From assembly GCF_035621455.1 (NCBI RefSeq), contig NZ_CP141822.1:1364001-1428000 (forward strand): 64,000 nucleotides of DNA, given 5' to 3'. Each line of letters opens with the position of its first letter. Positions within the stretch are counted from its first letter, which is position 1. The notes beneath the pieces are model-generated. The model was given only the letters and a program-made list of their open reading frames with translations. It ran no database searches and was not told the origin of the DNA. A program made the position numbers and the translations under genes. Below are positions 52,259 to 61,342 of this stretch, one piece after another. Source of the DNA: Vibrio natriegens NBRC 15636 = ATCC 14048 = DSM 759 (GTDB taxonomy: Bacteria; Pseudomonadota; Gammaproteobacteria; Enterobacterales; Vibrionaceae).

Positions 52259-52921
52259 ATGACCAACATTTTTATCATCGTAGTTCTTCTGGTTGTTTTT
52301 TTCTTCATTATTCAAAAGTATGTGCTCAAGCATGATGACACCCGAGACTACTCATATCGCTCAAAAGGCGCTTTGTTAAGAGGGCAAGAAGCTGCGTTTT
52401 TCAATGCCTTAAGAACCGCTGTTGGCGATCACGCGGTGATATTTAGCAAAGTTAATATGTCCAGCTTGGTTGCGCCGAAGGACATTAAAAACAAAAGGCA
52501 GCTTTTTGTAGCGAGTAACCGTATTTCCAGAAGCTATTTTGACTATGTAATTTGTGACCCGCGTACGTTAGAACCGCGAGTGATCTTAGAGTTGGATGAT
52601 GGAAAGCCTCTTAACAAAGGCAAGGCTGCGCGACAAAAGCTGCTGATTCACGTGTGTAAAACAGCCAATTTACCGTTAATTGGTACATCGATAAAACACA
52701 GCTATCAAGTTGGGCGATTACGTCGTTTACTTGCGGCGCACATCGATTTGATTGAGCCGGATAAAGAGGTGCGTTTTTGTAAAAAGTGCAGCAGCCCGAT
52801 GATAATTAAGACAGCCACCCAAGGTGAATTTAAAGGCCGACGCTTTTTCACATGCAGCCGTCAACCAAACTGTACTTACACCGAGAACTACAACGTGGTG
52901 TTTGATGTTCCAAACGAGTAA
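52259..52921 (+). CDS. DUF2726 protein with topoisomerase-type zinc ribbon
   Basis: 220 residues. An N-terminal membrane anchor (IFIIVVLLVVFFFIIQ, residues 4-19) is followed by a DUF2726 domain (restriction-endonuclease-like fold, for example FDYVICDPRTLEPRVILELD, about 87-106). The C-terminal zinc ribbon is CKKCSSPMIIKTATQGEFKG then FFTCSRQPNC (about 177-207). The family is thought to be nuclease-like; the cellular role is unknown. Confidence 0.85.
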   Translation: MTNIFIIVVLLVVFFFIIQKYVLKHDDTRDYSYRSKGALLRGQEAAFFNALRTAVGDHAVIFSKVNMSSLVAPKDIKNKRQLFVASNRISRSYFDYVICDPRTLEPRVILELDDGKPLNKGKAARQKLLIHVCKTANLPLIGTSIKHSYQVGRLRRLLAAHIDLIEPDKEVRFCKKCSSPMIIKTATQGEFKGRRFFTCSRQPNCTYTENYNVVFDVPNE

Positions 52922-52972
52922 GAATAGACGATTAGTGATCTAGAAAACGATAAGTAAAATTTATCTTGGCTG

Positions 52973-53004
52973 AGGCTTTGACTTGTTTGAGTCAAAGCCT
53001 TTTT
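52973..53004 (+). terminator. Terminator after the DUF2726 gene
   Basis: AGGCTTTGAC and GTCAAAGCCT pair around TTGTTTGA and are followed by TTTT. Confidence 0.88.
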
Positions 53005-53087
53005 AGTAACTTAGGACCAAGCATTTAGAAGTAATTTGGATATCAGTCCTATACTTTGAAAAGAGAAACAAAAAGTAGGTTAGTGCT

Positions 53088-53426
53088 ATGCGATATGGAT
53101 GGATTTTTGCTCTGCTGCTGTTCGTTTCAAATGCTAATGCTTTTCCTAATTTAAAGCCGTTGGAGTGTAGGCTTACTGATACACCAGAAGACCATTTTTT
53201 GTTTTATCGAGATCAAATGGTTTATCACAGCGAGCAGTTTGTTATTTTTCAAAACTTCAAAGGGCGAGTTGTCACTCAAGTGGATCTTAAAACTGGCGAA
53301 TTGATTCGCACGACTTATATTGGTGAACCTTTTGAGCCAAAATACCAAATTTTGTTCGGTGCTTGTCCTGATGTTTCTTATACCTTACAGATCTGGATGC
53401 TGAGTGACGTACCTTATGATAATTAA
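53088..53426 (+). CDS. Small secreted protein of unknown function
   Basis: 112 residues. Signal peptide about residues 1-18 (WIFALLLFVSNANA then FPNLK). The mature part is mostly beta and includes two Cys (CRLTD near the start and FGACPDVS near the end) that could pair. Start ATG 53088, preceded by AGTAGGTTAG. No family recognised. It lies between a terminator and the tRNA-Val pair. Confidence 0.65.
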   Translation: MRYGWIFALLLFVSNANAFPNLKPLECRLTDTPEDHFLFYRDQMVYHSEQFVIFQNFKGRVVTQVDLKTGELIRTTYIGEPFEPKYQILFGACPDVSYTLQIWMLSDVPYDN

Positions 53427-53605
53427 GCAAAAATTCGAAAGTTACCTAGATCACGTTTTTATATCTGAATTGGGTGTGTTTCGCTTATAAAAACGCCTGA
53501 AAACGAGGCTTGAGTTTACATTTTCGCCAAACGATTCAAAGTTAGTGAATTTATGCTTGCACCCCAGATAGCTTATGGCTAATATCCCTCTCGTTCCAGA
53601 GAAAT

Positions 53606-53682
53606 GCGTCCGTAGCTCAGCTGGTTAGAGTACCGCCTTGACATGGCGGGGGTCGGTGGTTCGAGTCCACTCGGACGCACCA
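53606..53682 (+). tRNA. tRNA-Val (anticodon GAC)
   Basis: A 77-base cloverleaf. Acceptor GCGTCCG pairs with CGGACGC, the discriminator A is followed by encoded CCA, D-loop TAGCTCAGCTGGTTAGA, anticodon loop CTTGACATG with GAC, T-loop GGTTCGAGTCC. First of two tandem copies. Confidence 0.96.
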
Positions 53683-53717
53683 TTCTGATTTGAATGGTAA
53701 GCAGGAACACAAAATTT

Positions 53718-53794
53718 GGGTCCGTAGCTCAGTTGGTTAGAGTACTACCTTGACATGGTAGGGGTCGGCGATTCGAGTTCGCCCGGACCCACCA
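53718..53794 (+). tRNA. tRNA-Val (anticodon GAC)
   Basis: A 77-base cloverleaf. Acceptor GGGTCCG pairs with CGGACCC, CCA is encoded, anticodon GAC in CTTGACATG, T-loop GATTCGAGTTC. It differs from the first copy in the acceptor, anticodon stem and T stem, with compensating changes. 35 bp separate the two; they are probably one transcript. Confidence 0.96.
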
Positions 53795-53802
53795 AATTTT
53801 AT

Positions 53803-53833
53803 GCAAAGCCCGCATTCGTGCGGGCTTTGTTGT
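53803..53833 (+). terminator. Terminator after the tRNA pair
   Basis: GCAAAGCCCGCA and TGCGGGCTTTG form a strong stem around TTCG, followed by TTGT. Confidence 0.88.
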
Positions 53834-53939
53834 ATCTAGGGTTTATCTAATCTAGCCCAAACTTTCTCATCTATATTATGCATATTTATGTGCATCATAT
53901 TCACTGAGTCATACCTTATTGGGCACAGATGGTCACCAT

Positions 53940-54775
53940 TGTGACCATTTGGTGACCACAAGTTCCGTCGATAGAGTCATAAGTAAAACTGATCGAATTC
54001 TAAGTTTTTGTCCGTAAACTTGACTCTTTTTCCCTAACTCGGGTCGTATTGGAACGTTTCAACTTTCATCGAATGGAAATAGCTCTCAACACAAGCATTA
54101 TTCCAGCAGTTTCCTTTTCTACTCATACTTTGCTTTAGATTCTAAGCCGTGCAGTTGTGATATCTCGATAGCCTTTCGAACAATACTGGCTAACTCGATC
54201 ACTATGAACGATAACCTTTTCAGGTAATCCGCGATGGAACAGAGCTATTGATAATGCATCGCTGACCAGCGTAGTAGTCACCTTTGTGTAGATAGACCAA
54301 ACGATTACTTGTCTGAACAACGTTCAATTATTTCCGCCAATATAGCCAGCCTTCAGTGCTGTCCGCAGTGCTCCTAAACTTACGTGTAGCTTTCCGGCAT
54401 TAAATCTTGACGATTCGTACTGGCAGCAATAGTTTTAACATTGTGCTTGTCAACGTTATCAGCCAGTTTTTCTGGAAGCGCCTTGAGCTATCTCAGCCTT
54501 TGTTATCAGAAGCCTCTTTGAACTTAGTACCTTTTCGGTTAGCTCTTGCTGACTAGTACTAGTATTAGTGCCTTTCTTCTAGTTCCTTAGAAACCCGTAG
54601 ATTTGAGATTCATGTAAAGTAGCCTGTCTTGCTGCCGCAGTTACTCTCATTTTATCTGCTAGCTTCGGGGCTTCTGCTTTAAGTCCAAGAGTATGGGTAA
54701 TACGTTTCTTCTTGCTGTCATTGGTTTCCTCGTTTAACTCAGCGTCCAAACTGCTACGGCGTATTAGTAGGTTTT
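53940..54775 (-). mobile_element. Decayed IS3-family insertion sequence
   Basis: On the leftward strand, an OrfA-like stretch (54560-54680: VTAAARQATLHESQIYGF) is followed by OrfB pieces. These are TLVSDALSIALFHRG then VIVHSDRVSQYCS (54135-54320, DDE integrase core) and [20 protein letters not shown] (54050-54140, with the catalytic Glu). Stops and frameshifts split the frames, so it is not active. The right end at 53940 reads TGTGACCATTTGGTGACC and recurs at 61343. It lies 145 bp behind the tRNA pair. Confidence 0.8.
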
Positions 54776-55101
54776 TTTTCTGACAAATAAGGAGTGAATA
54801 TTTCGAATTAATTTAAAATAAAAAATAAATTTTATTGTAATTCTTGTTAAACGATTGCGATAATTCTGTGACTTAGATAACATTGGGATTCTTGTTACAT
54901 TCTGCAACATTTTATTGCGATTTATTCATTTGTGGAAACATAGATTATCCCAAGTGGCTATTCTTGAGCTTCCGCATTGGTTAATCGTAAGTCAATGATT
55001 TAACCCGGTATGGAATGAAAGTTTCGCATACCCATTTTGTTTGTATGTGTATTTCATAAATTTTACATGTGCTTACATTAACGCAATAGGTTGAACTCAC
55101 A
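54776..55101. other. AT-rich upstream region of the dehydrogenase operon
   Basis: 326 bp, AT-rich, no coding potential seen. It must hold the promoter of the three-gene operon. No operator palindrome is convincing. Confidence 0.4.
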
Positions 55102-55827
55102 ATGGATAGAAGAAGTGCATTGAAACTTCTAGGTCGGGCGGCGTCCGCACTAGTTGTTGCACCACACGTCGACGCACGTGAAATGAAAGCGGTCCCACAT
55201 GAAACAGCAATGAGTGAAGACCATTTACCCGTACCTGCTCAAGCCGGGTGGAAAGTTTTTGTTGATCCGAAAGATAGAGCTGTACTCAGTGCGATTTTCG
55301 ATCGTCTGATACCGGCTGACGAGTATGGCCCGTCAGCAAGCGAAGCGGGCTGTATCGAGTTTCTCGATGATCAGTTGGCTGGTGACTATGGATCAGGCAA
55401 AGCGCTGTATCTGGAAGGTCCGATCGATCGCAAAAATGAAGCGGCAATCATGGGTAAACCGCAATTTCTCGCTACGCCTAAAGAACGCTACCTCTCAGGA
55501 ATAAAAGCGCTGGAAGCCTACTCAAAAAATAACTTCGGGTCGTCGTTGGAAGCACTATCTCCTGACAATATGGATCAGTTTCTGCTCAATTTAGAAGCAG
55601 GGAAAATTGAACTGGGCAAAGAGATTGATGGTCAGGCTCTGTTTGAACTCATGCTACAAAATGCTCGCGAAGGTTACTTGTCTGATCCGCTTTACGGTGG
55701 CAACCGAAATATGGCTGGCTGGAAAATGATTGGTTTTCCTGGTGCACGCTACGACTACCGTCCTTACATCGCCCGCAGAGGCGAAGAGCTTGACTTGATT
55801 CCAGTCAGTTTAATTCCGAACGATTAA
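55102..55827 (+). CDS. Gluconate 2-dehydrogenase-type subunit 3 (small Tat subunit)
   Basis: 241 residues. A twin-arginine-like start, MDRRSALKLLGRAAS (RR at residues 3-4), is followed by a short hydrophobic stretch and VDA. The mature part matches the gluconate 2-dehydrogenase subunit 3 family (LSAIFDRLIPADEYGPSASEA, about residues 64-84, and GNRNMAGWKMIGFPGARYDY). This subunit escorts the flavoprotein through the Tat pathway and holds it in the periplasm. First gene of the operon, 17 bp before the flavoprotein gene. Confidence 0.88.
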   Translation: MDRRSALKLLGRAASALVVAPHVDAREMKAVPHETAMSEDHLPVPAQAGWKVFVDPKDRAVLSAIFDRLIPADEYGPSASEAGCIEFLDDQLAGDYGSGKALYLEGPIDRKNEAAIMGKPQFLATPKERYLSGIKALEAYSKNNFGSSLEALSPDNMDQFLLNLEAGKIELGKEIDGQALFELMLQNAREGYLSDPLYGGNRNMAGWKMIGFPGARYDYRPYIARRGEELDLIPVSLIPND

Positions 55828-55844
55828 TCCGGAGCAATATAATA

Positions 55845-57614
55845 ATGACAATTCAAAGAGCAAAAGCCGACGTTGTGATCTGTGGCTTAGGGTGGTCGGG
55901 ATCGATCATTGCTGAAGAACTGACACGCGCTGGTTTAAATGTCGTTGCAATCGAGCGAGGCGCATGGCGCGATACATCAACTGACTTCCCACCCGCTGTA
56001 GACCCTGATGAACTGCGTTGGCAAACTCGCCGCGCGATGACTCAGCCTATGAGCGTGGAAACGACGACATTCCGTAATCGTACAGGTCAGGCTGCGGCTC
56101 CTGTACGTAATTGGTCTGCCTATCAATTTGGTTGGAACGTAGGTGGCGCTGGTACACACTGGGCTGGTATGTCATGGCGCTTTACACCATGGGATTTTGA
56201 GGTTGCCACTCGAACTCGTGAGCGTTACGGCAAAGATAGAGCGAAAGATCTTCAACTTCAGGACTGGGGAATCACCTACGAAGATCTAGAGTCAGATTAT
56301 GATCGCTTTGAACGTATTGCAGGTACTTCCGGAAAAGCAGGCAATATTCAGGGCGAAAAGATAGCGGGTGGTAACGTATTTGAAGGCCCTCGTTCGCGTG
56401 ATTACCCAACGCCACCACTACTAGACACCAATTGGATGTCTAAATATCGTAAAGTCACCTCAGACATGGGATATCACCCATTTACCGTACCTGCGGGTAA
56501 CTTATCTCAGGCTTATGTGAATCCGCTGGGCGTATCCATGGGACCTTGTACTTACTGTGGTTTCTGTGATTTTCATGGCTGCGGTAACTTTTCAAAATCT
56601 TCACCGCAAGCGTGTATTCTTCCGGTTCTGATGCGTCGTAAGAATTTTACTTTGCTGACTGAAACCGAAGTGTTGCATGCTGTGAAACACGACGATGGTA
56701 AGAGCGTCAAAGGTGTTAAATTCATTACCAAAGAAGGTAAAGAAGGATTTCAACCTGCCGATATCGTGTGTATCACCGCTTACCAGATGGATAACGTTCG
56801 TCTGATGCTGCTTTCTGGCATTGGTGAGCAATACGATCCAAAAACTGGCAAAGGCACTATCGGTCGAAACTACAGCTACCAGACTTGTTCGAGTGTGACC
56901 GGCTTCTTTGATAATGAGAACATGAACCCATTTATCGGTGCTGGCGCACTCGCAGTTCAAATCGATGACTTTAACGGCGATAACTTCGACCACAGCGCTG
57001 TCGACTTTATCGGTGGTGCGGGCATCATGGCGTTTAATACCAACGGCCGTCCAATTCAGAATGCCGACGCTATCCGTCCGGGAACCCGACGTTGGGGTAG
57101 CGAGTGGAAGAAAGCGTACTCTCGTGATTACCAAAACGCTGCAACTATGTTCTGTCAGGGAACATCGATGCCATCACGGGATTCATATCTAAGTCTCGAT
57201 CCAACATACCGTGATCGTCACGGTCAGCCATTATTGCGACTGACGTTTGATTGGAACAAGAACGACCAGCGTATGGCGAATTATGTGACCGACAAAGCGG
57301 TTAACATTATGAAGCAGGCTGGTGGTAAAGACTTGATGATCGACAATCAGGCAGAAAGTAGCTGTAACCCATACAAACAACACAGCTCTCATACCATTGG
57401 TGGGGCAGTAATGGGCGCGGATCCGACAACTTCAGCGTTAAATCCATACTTACAAAGCTGGGATGCACACAATGTGTTTGTGGTTGGTGCTTCTGCGTTT
57501 CCGAACAATGGCGGCTACAACCCAACGTTAACAGTGGGTGCGTTGGCAGTACGCGCGGCTAGAGCCATTCACCAGACCTACATTAACAATCCAGGTCAGT
57601 TGGTGAGGGGGTAA
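55845..57614 (+). CDS. GMC-family membrane dehydrogenase, FAD subunit
   Basis: 589 residues. N-terminal FAD-binding fold DVVICGLGWSGSIIAEEL (about residues 9-26). A Cys cluster CTYCGFCDFHGC (Cys235, 238, 241, 246) may bind an iron-sulfur cluster, as in fructose and glucose dehydrogenases. The C-terminal GMC end SSHTIGGAVMGADP (His catalytic) and NVFVVGASAFPNNGGYNP (about 550-567) is intact. It lacks its own signal and would ride the Tat subunit. It oxidises a sugar or sugar acid (2-ketogluconate, gluconate, fructose or sorbitol); the substrate is not determined. Confidence 0.88.
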   Translation: MTIQRAKADVVICGLGWSGSIIAEELTRAGLNVVAIERGAWRDTSTDFPPAVDPDELRWQTRRAMTQPMSVETTTFRNRTGQAAAPVRNWSAYQFGWNVGGAGTHWAGMSWRFTPWDFEVATRTRERYGKDRAKDLQLQDWGITYEDLESDYDRFERIAGTSGKAGNIQGEKIAGGNVFEGPRSRDYPTPPLLDTNWMSKYRKVTSDMGYHPFTVPAGNLSQAYVNPLGVSMGPCTYCGFCDFHGCGNFSKSSPQACILPVLMRRKNFTLLTETEVLHAVKHDDGKSVKGVKFITKEGKEGFQPADIVCITAYQMDNVRLMLLSGIGEQYDPKTGKGTIGRNYSYQTCSSVTGFFDNENMNPFIGAGALAVQIDDFNGDNFDHSAVDFIGGAGIMAFNTNGRPIQNADAIRPGTRRWGSEWKKAYSRDYQNAATMFCQGTSMPSRDSYLSLDPTYRDRHGQPLLRLTFDWNKNDQRMANYVTDKAVNIMKQAGGKDLMIDNQAESSCNPYKQHSSHTIGGAVMGADPTTSALNPYLQSWDAHNVFVVGASAFPNNGGYNPTLTVGALAVRAARAIHQTYINNPGQLVRG

Positions 57615-57620
57615 GAAAAC

Positions 57621-58940
57621 ATGAGTATCGCGAAAAAAGGCTGGTTCAAACTCGTAACCGTAGTCGTTGCTATTGCGTTGATAGTTTCTGGCTGGATGCT
57701 TTGGAATACGTTTGATCTTTCACGTTCTGATGTCGCTGATGACACGGTTAAGTTATCTGATTACAAAACTGATGATTTAGATGCGATTGAGCGCGGCGAG
57801 TACGTAATGCGAGTCGGGGATTGCTCGGCCTGTCATACTGCTGGTCACGGTGAAATGGCGGGTGGCTATGACATCGCAACGCCGTTTGGCTCTTTGTACA
57901 GTTCTAATATCACACCCGATCCAGAAACCGGTATTGGTAACATGACTGAACGGGATTTCTTCAATGCCGTGCGTCAGGGTATAGGTTCACACGGCTTCTT
58001 ATATCCTGCGATGCCTTACACGGCGTACGTGAAGTACTCAGATCAGGATATGCACGATTTGTGGGCGTATTTCTCAACGGTTGAGCCTGTTAAAAACGAC
58101 ATTGAAGAAACGAAAGATATGCCGTTCCCATTCAATGTTCGCCTGTCGCTTGCTGGCTGGGATATGCTGTTCTTCCACAATGAAGCATTCTCTGCAGATG
58201 TAAACAAAGATGCAGAGTGGAACCGAGGTAAATATCTTGTAAATGGCGGTGGTCACTGTTCTGCGTGTCATAGCCCGCGTAACATTATTGGTGCAGAAAT
58301 TGATAGTCGCTATCTGCATGGAGGAAACATGGGAGACTGGTATGCGCCGGATTTAACTCCTAACCAACATAGTAGCATTAGTCAGATGACGGTTGATGAG
58401 ATTCATGAATATCTTAAAACTGGTTCAAATGGTATTGCGGTAGCCTCCGGTCCAATGGCGGAAGCGGTTCAGCACTCGACTCAGTACTTTACTGATGACG
58501 ATTTGAAGTCTATTGGCCACTATCTGAAAAGTCTGGCTCCTTCAGGACAAGGTAAATCTTATCCTAAGCAAGGTGTAACTGAACAAGCTGCACTGGAGTA
58601 CGAAGTAAATTGCTCAGCATGTCACGGACTCAAAGGAGAAGGTATTTCCGGGATGGTCCCTGCATTTGCGAACAATAAAACCATCGCAGCAGAAGATGCG
58701 ACTAACTTAATCCATGCGATGCTTAAAGGGACTCGTGCCCCTTATACCGAGACTCGCACTACAGCCGCAGGAATGCCTTCGTTTGCTTGGAAAATGAGTG
58801 ACCAGAAGATCGCTGATGTTCTGAACTATATCCGTAATACCTGGGACGAAAGCGGCGCACGCATAATTAACGTTCAGGAAGTTGCAGAAATGCGTTCTAA
58901 AGTAGAAGCAAGAGAAAAGCTAGAAACACCTTTGCAATAA
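57621..58940 (+). CDS. Membrane-anchored triheme cytochrome c subunit
   Basis: 439 residues. N-terminal anchor (LVTVVVAIALIVSGWMLW, about residues 11-28). Three CxxCH haem sites: DCSACHTAG (Cys68), HCSACHSPR (about 211) and NCSACHGLKGE (about 333). Predicted role: take electrons from the GMC subunit and pass them to ubiquinone or an oxidase in the inner membrane. It is the standard third subunit of periplasmic alcohol/sugar dehydrogenases. It starts 6 bp after the flavoprotein gene. Confidence 0.92.
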   Translation: MSIAKKGWFKLVTVVVAIALIVSGWMLWNTFDLSRSDVADDTVKLSDYKTDDLDAIERGEYVMRVGDCSACHTAGHGEMAGGYDIATPFGSLYSSNITPDPETGIGNMTERDFFNAVRQGIGSHGFLYPAMPYTAYVKYSDQDMHDLWAYFSTVEPVKNDIEETKDMPFPFNVRLSLAGWDMLFFHNEAFSADVNKDAEWNRGKYLVNGGGHCSACHSPRNIIGAEIDSRYLHGGNMGDWYAPDLTPNQHSSISQMTVDEIHEYLKTGSNGIAVASGPMAEAVQHSTQYFTDDDLKSIGHYLKSLAPSGQGKSYPKQGVTEQAALEYEVNCSACHGLKGEGISGMVPAFANNKTIAAEDATNLIHAMLKGTRAPYTETRTTAAGMPSFAWKMSDQKIADVLNYIRNTWDESGARIINVQEVAEMRSKVEAREKLETPLQ

Positions 58941-58962
58941 GTCGTTGATTCATTTTAGACAA

Positions 58963-58988
58963 AAGAGGTAGCAGCGATGCTGCCTCTT
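58963..58988 (+). terminator. Terminator after the dehydrogenase operon
   Basis: AAGAGGTAGCAG and CTGCCTCTT pair around CGATG and are followed by ATT. It lies 22 bases after the cytochrome stop. Confidence 0.75.
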
Positions 58989-59097
58989 ATTCCAACCCCG
59001 TCGAGAATGAAATGTAATACCACTGGATAATATTTCTGTGGTTAAGTGAGCTACAATACACTTTTACACAGTAAACGCTTAATTAACCAGTAAAACC

Positions 59098-59400
59098 TTA
59101 TTCAGCCTCACTGATTTCTACATTCCACGGCAGAAGAACGGAGAGATCTTCATTTGAAGAGCGCTTCGGTAATTCCCTGAAAGGTGTACTAAGTAGAAGT
59201 ACGGATTGATGTCGTTCGCACGACAAGTTATGACCAGACTATAGAGGTTTGCACTTGCCGTTGATCCGCCAACTGAAGTCGAGAAAATCCAATTTTTCGC
59301 CCAGTCGTAAAGGGACACACATCTCTTTCAGTCACGTTGTTATCGAGGCTTTGTTTCGTAATTCAGTTGAACTTAATCAGGAACTTACGATCTGATCGTG
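59098..59400 (-). pseudogene. IS66-family transposase (TnpC) C-terminal remnant
   Basis: Leftward frames contain ASANLYSLVITCRANDINPY then FYLVHL, and after a frameshift RELPKRSSNEDLSVLLPWNV ending at a stop at 59098. This is the conserved end of IS66 TnpC (xLYSLIETAKANGxxPxxYL ... LPW). Upstream pieces (DNNVTERDVCPFTTGRK-like) are also present but shifted. Only about 100 codons remain, and no IS66 partners are seen. Confidence 0.75.
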
Positions 59401-59755
59401 TAAACACCAAGCGATTCTGTCGTATCTTTTGTTTTTTCATATTCTTATTATTTATATATAAAATGTAACCGTTTACATTTTGGTGTGTTATATAAGTATG
59501 ATTGCTTATAAAGTTATGCGGTGAAATCTCCGTTCAAACGACGAGTCTTGTAATCCTTGGAGTAAGGTAACTAAACACGTACAAGATGATACGTCGTTGT
59601 TCCGTAAATCGAACTGAGGTGAAACTAAGAATAGCTGGCTAATAGCGCAATATTTTTTGTCGTATGATGAGTTTATTCGAGAGCCTTCCTCTGCAGCGTA
59701 ACCATCTAAGCGTCGTCTAAATTCATATTTCTCAGAGCAATTTTTGGAGTTCTCA
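59401..59755. other. Upstream region of the MFS gene
   Basis: AT-rich stretch between the IS66 remnant and the MFS exporter. It contains a LacI-type palindrome (59460-59481). No further gene seen. Confidence 0.4.
59460..59481. promoter_or_regulatory. LacI-family-type operator palindrome
   Basis: Arms AAAATGTAA and TTACATTTT flank a CCGT centre, giving the core TGTAACCGTTTACA. This form (TGTAAnCGnTTACA) is typical for LacI/GntR-like sugar regulators. No LacI gene is adjacent. It lies 275 bp upstream of the MFS gene and behind the dehydrogenase operon. Confidence 0.5.
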
Positions 59756-60952
59756 ATGAATTCAAATGGTACACACATTACATCGAATCGTTCACGCGGC
59801 GTAATTCTGTTTGTGCTGGCGATTGGCACTTTTCTTTTGGGGTTGACTGAATTTTCGGTGATGCCAATGCTACCGCTGGTGGCGGATAGTTTTGATGTCT
59901 CAGCGGCTAAATCTGGCCATATCATCAGTGCCTATGCTGCAGGTGTAGTGGTCGGTGCACCATTATTAATGATGCTGACACCTAAAATGAATCGCCGCAG
60001 TGCTTTGGTGTTGTTCGCTTTTTTGATTTTTGCTTTTAATGGTTTAAGCGCTGCCGCAACCTCGTTTGAGCAAATCGTATTGTTTCGCTTTTTAAGTGGC
60101 TTACCTCATGGTGCTTATTTCGGTACGGCGTTGCTTTTTGGCGCTCGCCTGGCTCCAGAGGGACGAAGTACGTTATATATGTCGCGGGTATTTTCTGGTC
60201 TTACCATCGCCACTATCGTCGGTGTGCCATTAGCGACATTATTGGCGCAAAACATTAGCTGGCGTTGGGCGTTGTTGCTGGTTTCAATTGGAGCTTTCGT
60301 CGCTTGTGTGCTGTTGTGGCGTGTATTGCCTTCGCTGCAGGCTGAAGGCGAGGGGCTAAAAAGTGACTTGGCAGTACTGAAAAATCCGCTGATCTGGCCA
60401 ATTGTATTCATCGCGGTGATCGGCTTTGGTGGCGTGTTCTGCCTGTATACTTATCTAGCTGATACCATGATTGATGTAACTCAAGTGCCTGAATACTACA
60501 TCTCGATTGCGATGGTGATTTTTGGTGTGGGATCGACTTTGGGCAACTGGTTGTTTGGTCATGTGCACGATAGGGTAGTCGCGAAAGTGACAGGCGTGGC
60601 TTTAGTTTATTGTGTGTTGCTAGCCATTCTGTACGTATCGGCTGCCGATAATCTTTGGTTCTTGTATCTGGTGGTATTTTTGTTGGGTGCGAGCCTAGGC
60701 TTAAGCACAGTGATACAAGCGATGTTGATGCGTGTTGCCAAAGGGGGACACGCGGTGATTGGGGCATTACTGCAGTGTGCCTTTAACTCGGCTAATGCGA
60801 TTGGTCCATTGGCGGGTAGCTTAGTGTTTATCAATGGTTATAGTGCCAATTACACCGGTTATGTGGCAGCCATGTTATTTGCTGGTGGCTTTGTGATGTG
60901 GTTGGTGAGTCGACTGCAGATGCGCCAACAGCAAGCCGAATCAGTAAGCTAA
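59756..60952 (+). CDS. MFS transporter (AraJ/sugar-drug efflux type)
   Basis: 398 residues from ATG 59756, preceded by TTTTGGAG; an in-frame TTG at 59744 is part of that site. Twelve membrane segments. Start pattern FLLGLTEFSVMPMLPLVADS (about residues 23-42), and MLTPKMNRRSALVLFAFLIF in loop 2-3. It resembles the DHA1 branch with AraJ, YdhP and chloramphenicol/arabinose exporters. Substrate unknown. It stands alone between IS remnants. Confidence 0.87.
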   Translation: MNSNGTHITSNRSRGVILFVLAIGTFLLGLTEFSVMPMLPLVADSFDVSAAKSGHIISAYAAGVVVGAPLLMMLTPKMNRRSALVLFAFLIFAFNGLSAAATSFEQIVLFRFLSGLPHGAYFGTALLFGARLAPEGRSTLYMSRVFSGLTIATIVGVPLATLLAQNISWRWALLLVSIGAFVACVLLWRVLPSLQAEGEGLKSDLAVLKNPLIWPIVFIAVIGFGGVFCLYTYLADTMIDVTQVPEYYISIAMVIFGVGSTLGNWLFGHVHDRVVAKVTGVALVYCVLLAILYVSAADNLWFLYLVVFLLGASLGLSTVIQAMLMRVAKGGHAVIGALLQCAFNSANAIGPLAGSLVFINGYSANYTGYVAAMLFAGGFVMWLVSRLQMRQQQAESVS

Positions 60953-61024
60953 TGAAAATAAAATACCTGTCGTGACACTTCATGCCATTCAGATAAGCGC
61001 TGTTGGAGAGTCATAAAAATCATA

Positions 61025-61341
61025 CTAAAATGGCAGCGACTTCATTGATACGCTGCCATTTGTACCACTTTTCTCCAGGCGACCTTCACCAGAGATATCA
61101 TTACGCCAGTAGTCTTCTGTGTTAAATCCACCTTCATCAGCATCCATATATACATAAATATTGCTATTAAAAGCACCGAAACTATCCGCTGCGTCAACCA
61201 AGTTCAGACGACCCTAGCCACGAGAATCATTAATAATAGGGTAGTTAGACTCGATTTCTGTTGTCGCCAGTACCGCATGCCGCTGGTTATCACTCAGATA
61301 TGGGAAACGAGATGCCAGAAGAACTTCAGATCCCTTCGGTT
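61025..61341 (-). pseudogene. Truncated acid phosphatase/autotransporter-like gene fragment
   Basis: The leftward frame reads KGSEVLLASRFPYLSDNQRH, then TTEIESNYPIINDSRG-stop-GRLNLVDAADSFGAF, then YMDADEGGFNTEDYWRND and ISGEGRLEKSGT, ending at a stop at 61025. This resembles the part of large PAP2-type acid phosphatases where the enzyme passes into an autotransporter-like repeat (from memory). There is one internal TAG and no start. Its right edge abuts an IS3 end at 61343, so an insertion cut it. Confidence 0.5.
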
Positions 61342-61342
61342 G

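Noticed and set aside
53834..53939. Possible integrase tail after the tRNA pair (leftward MHINMHNIDEKVWARLDKP)
   Set aside because: Too short and without any recombinase motif; the position beside a tRNA is suggestive but not enough.
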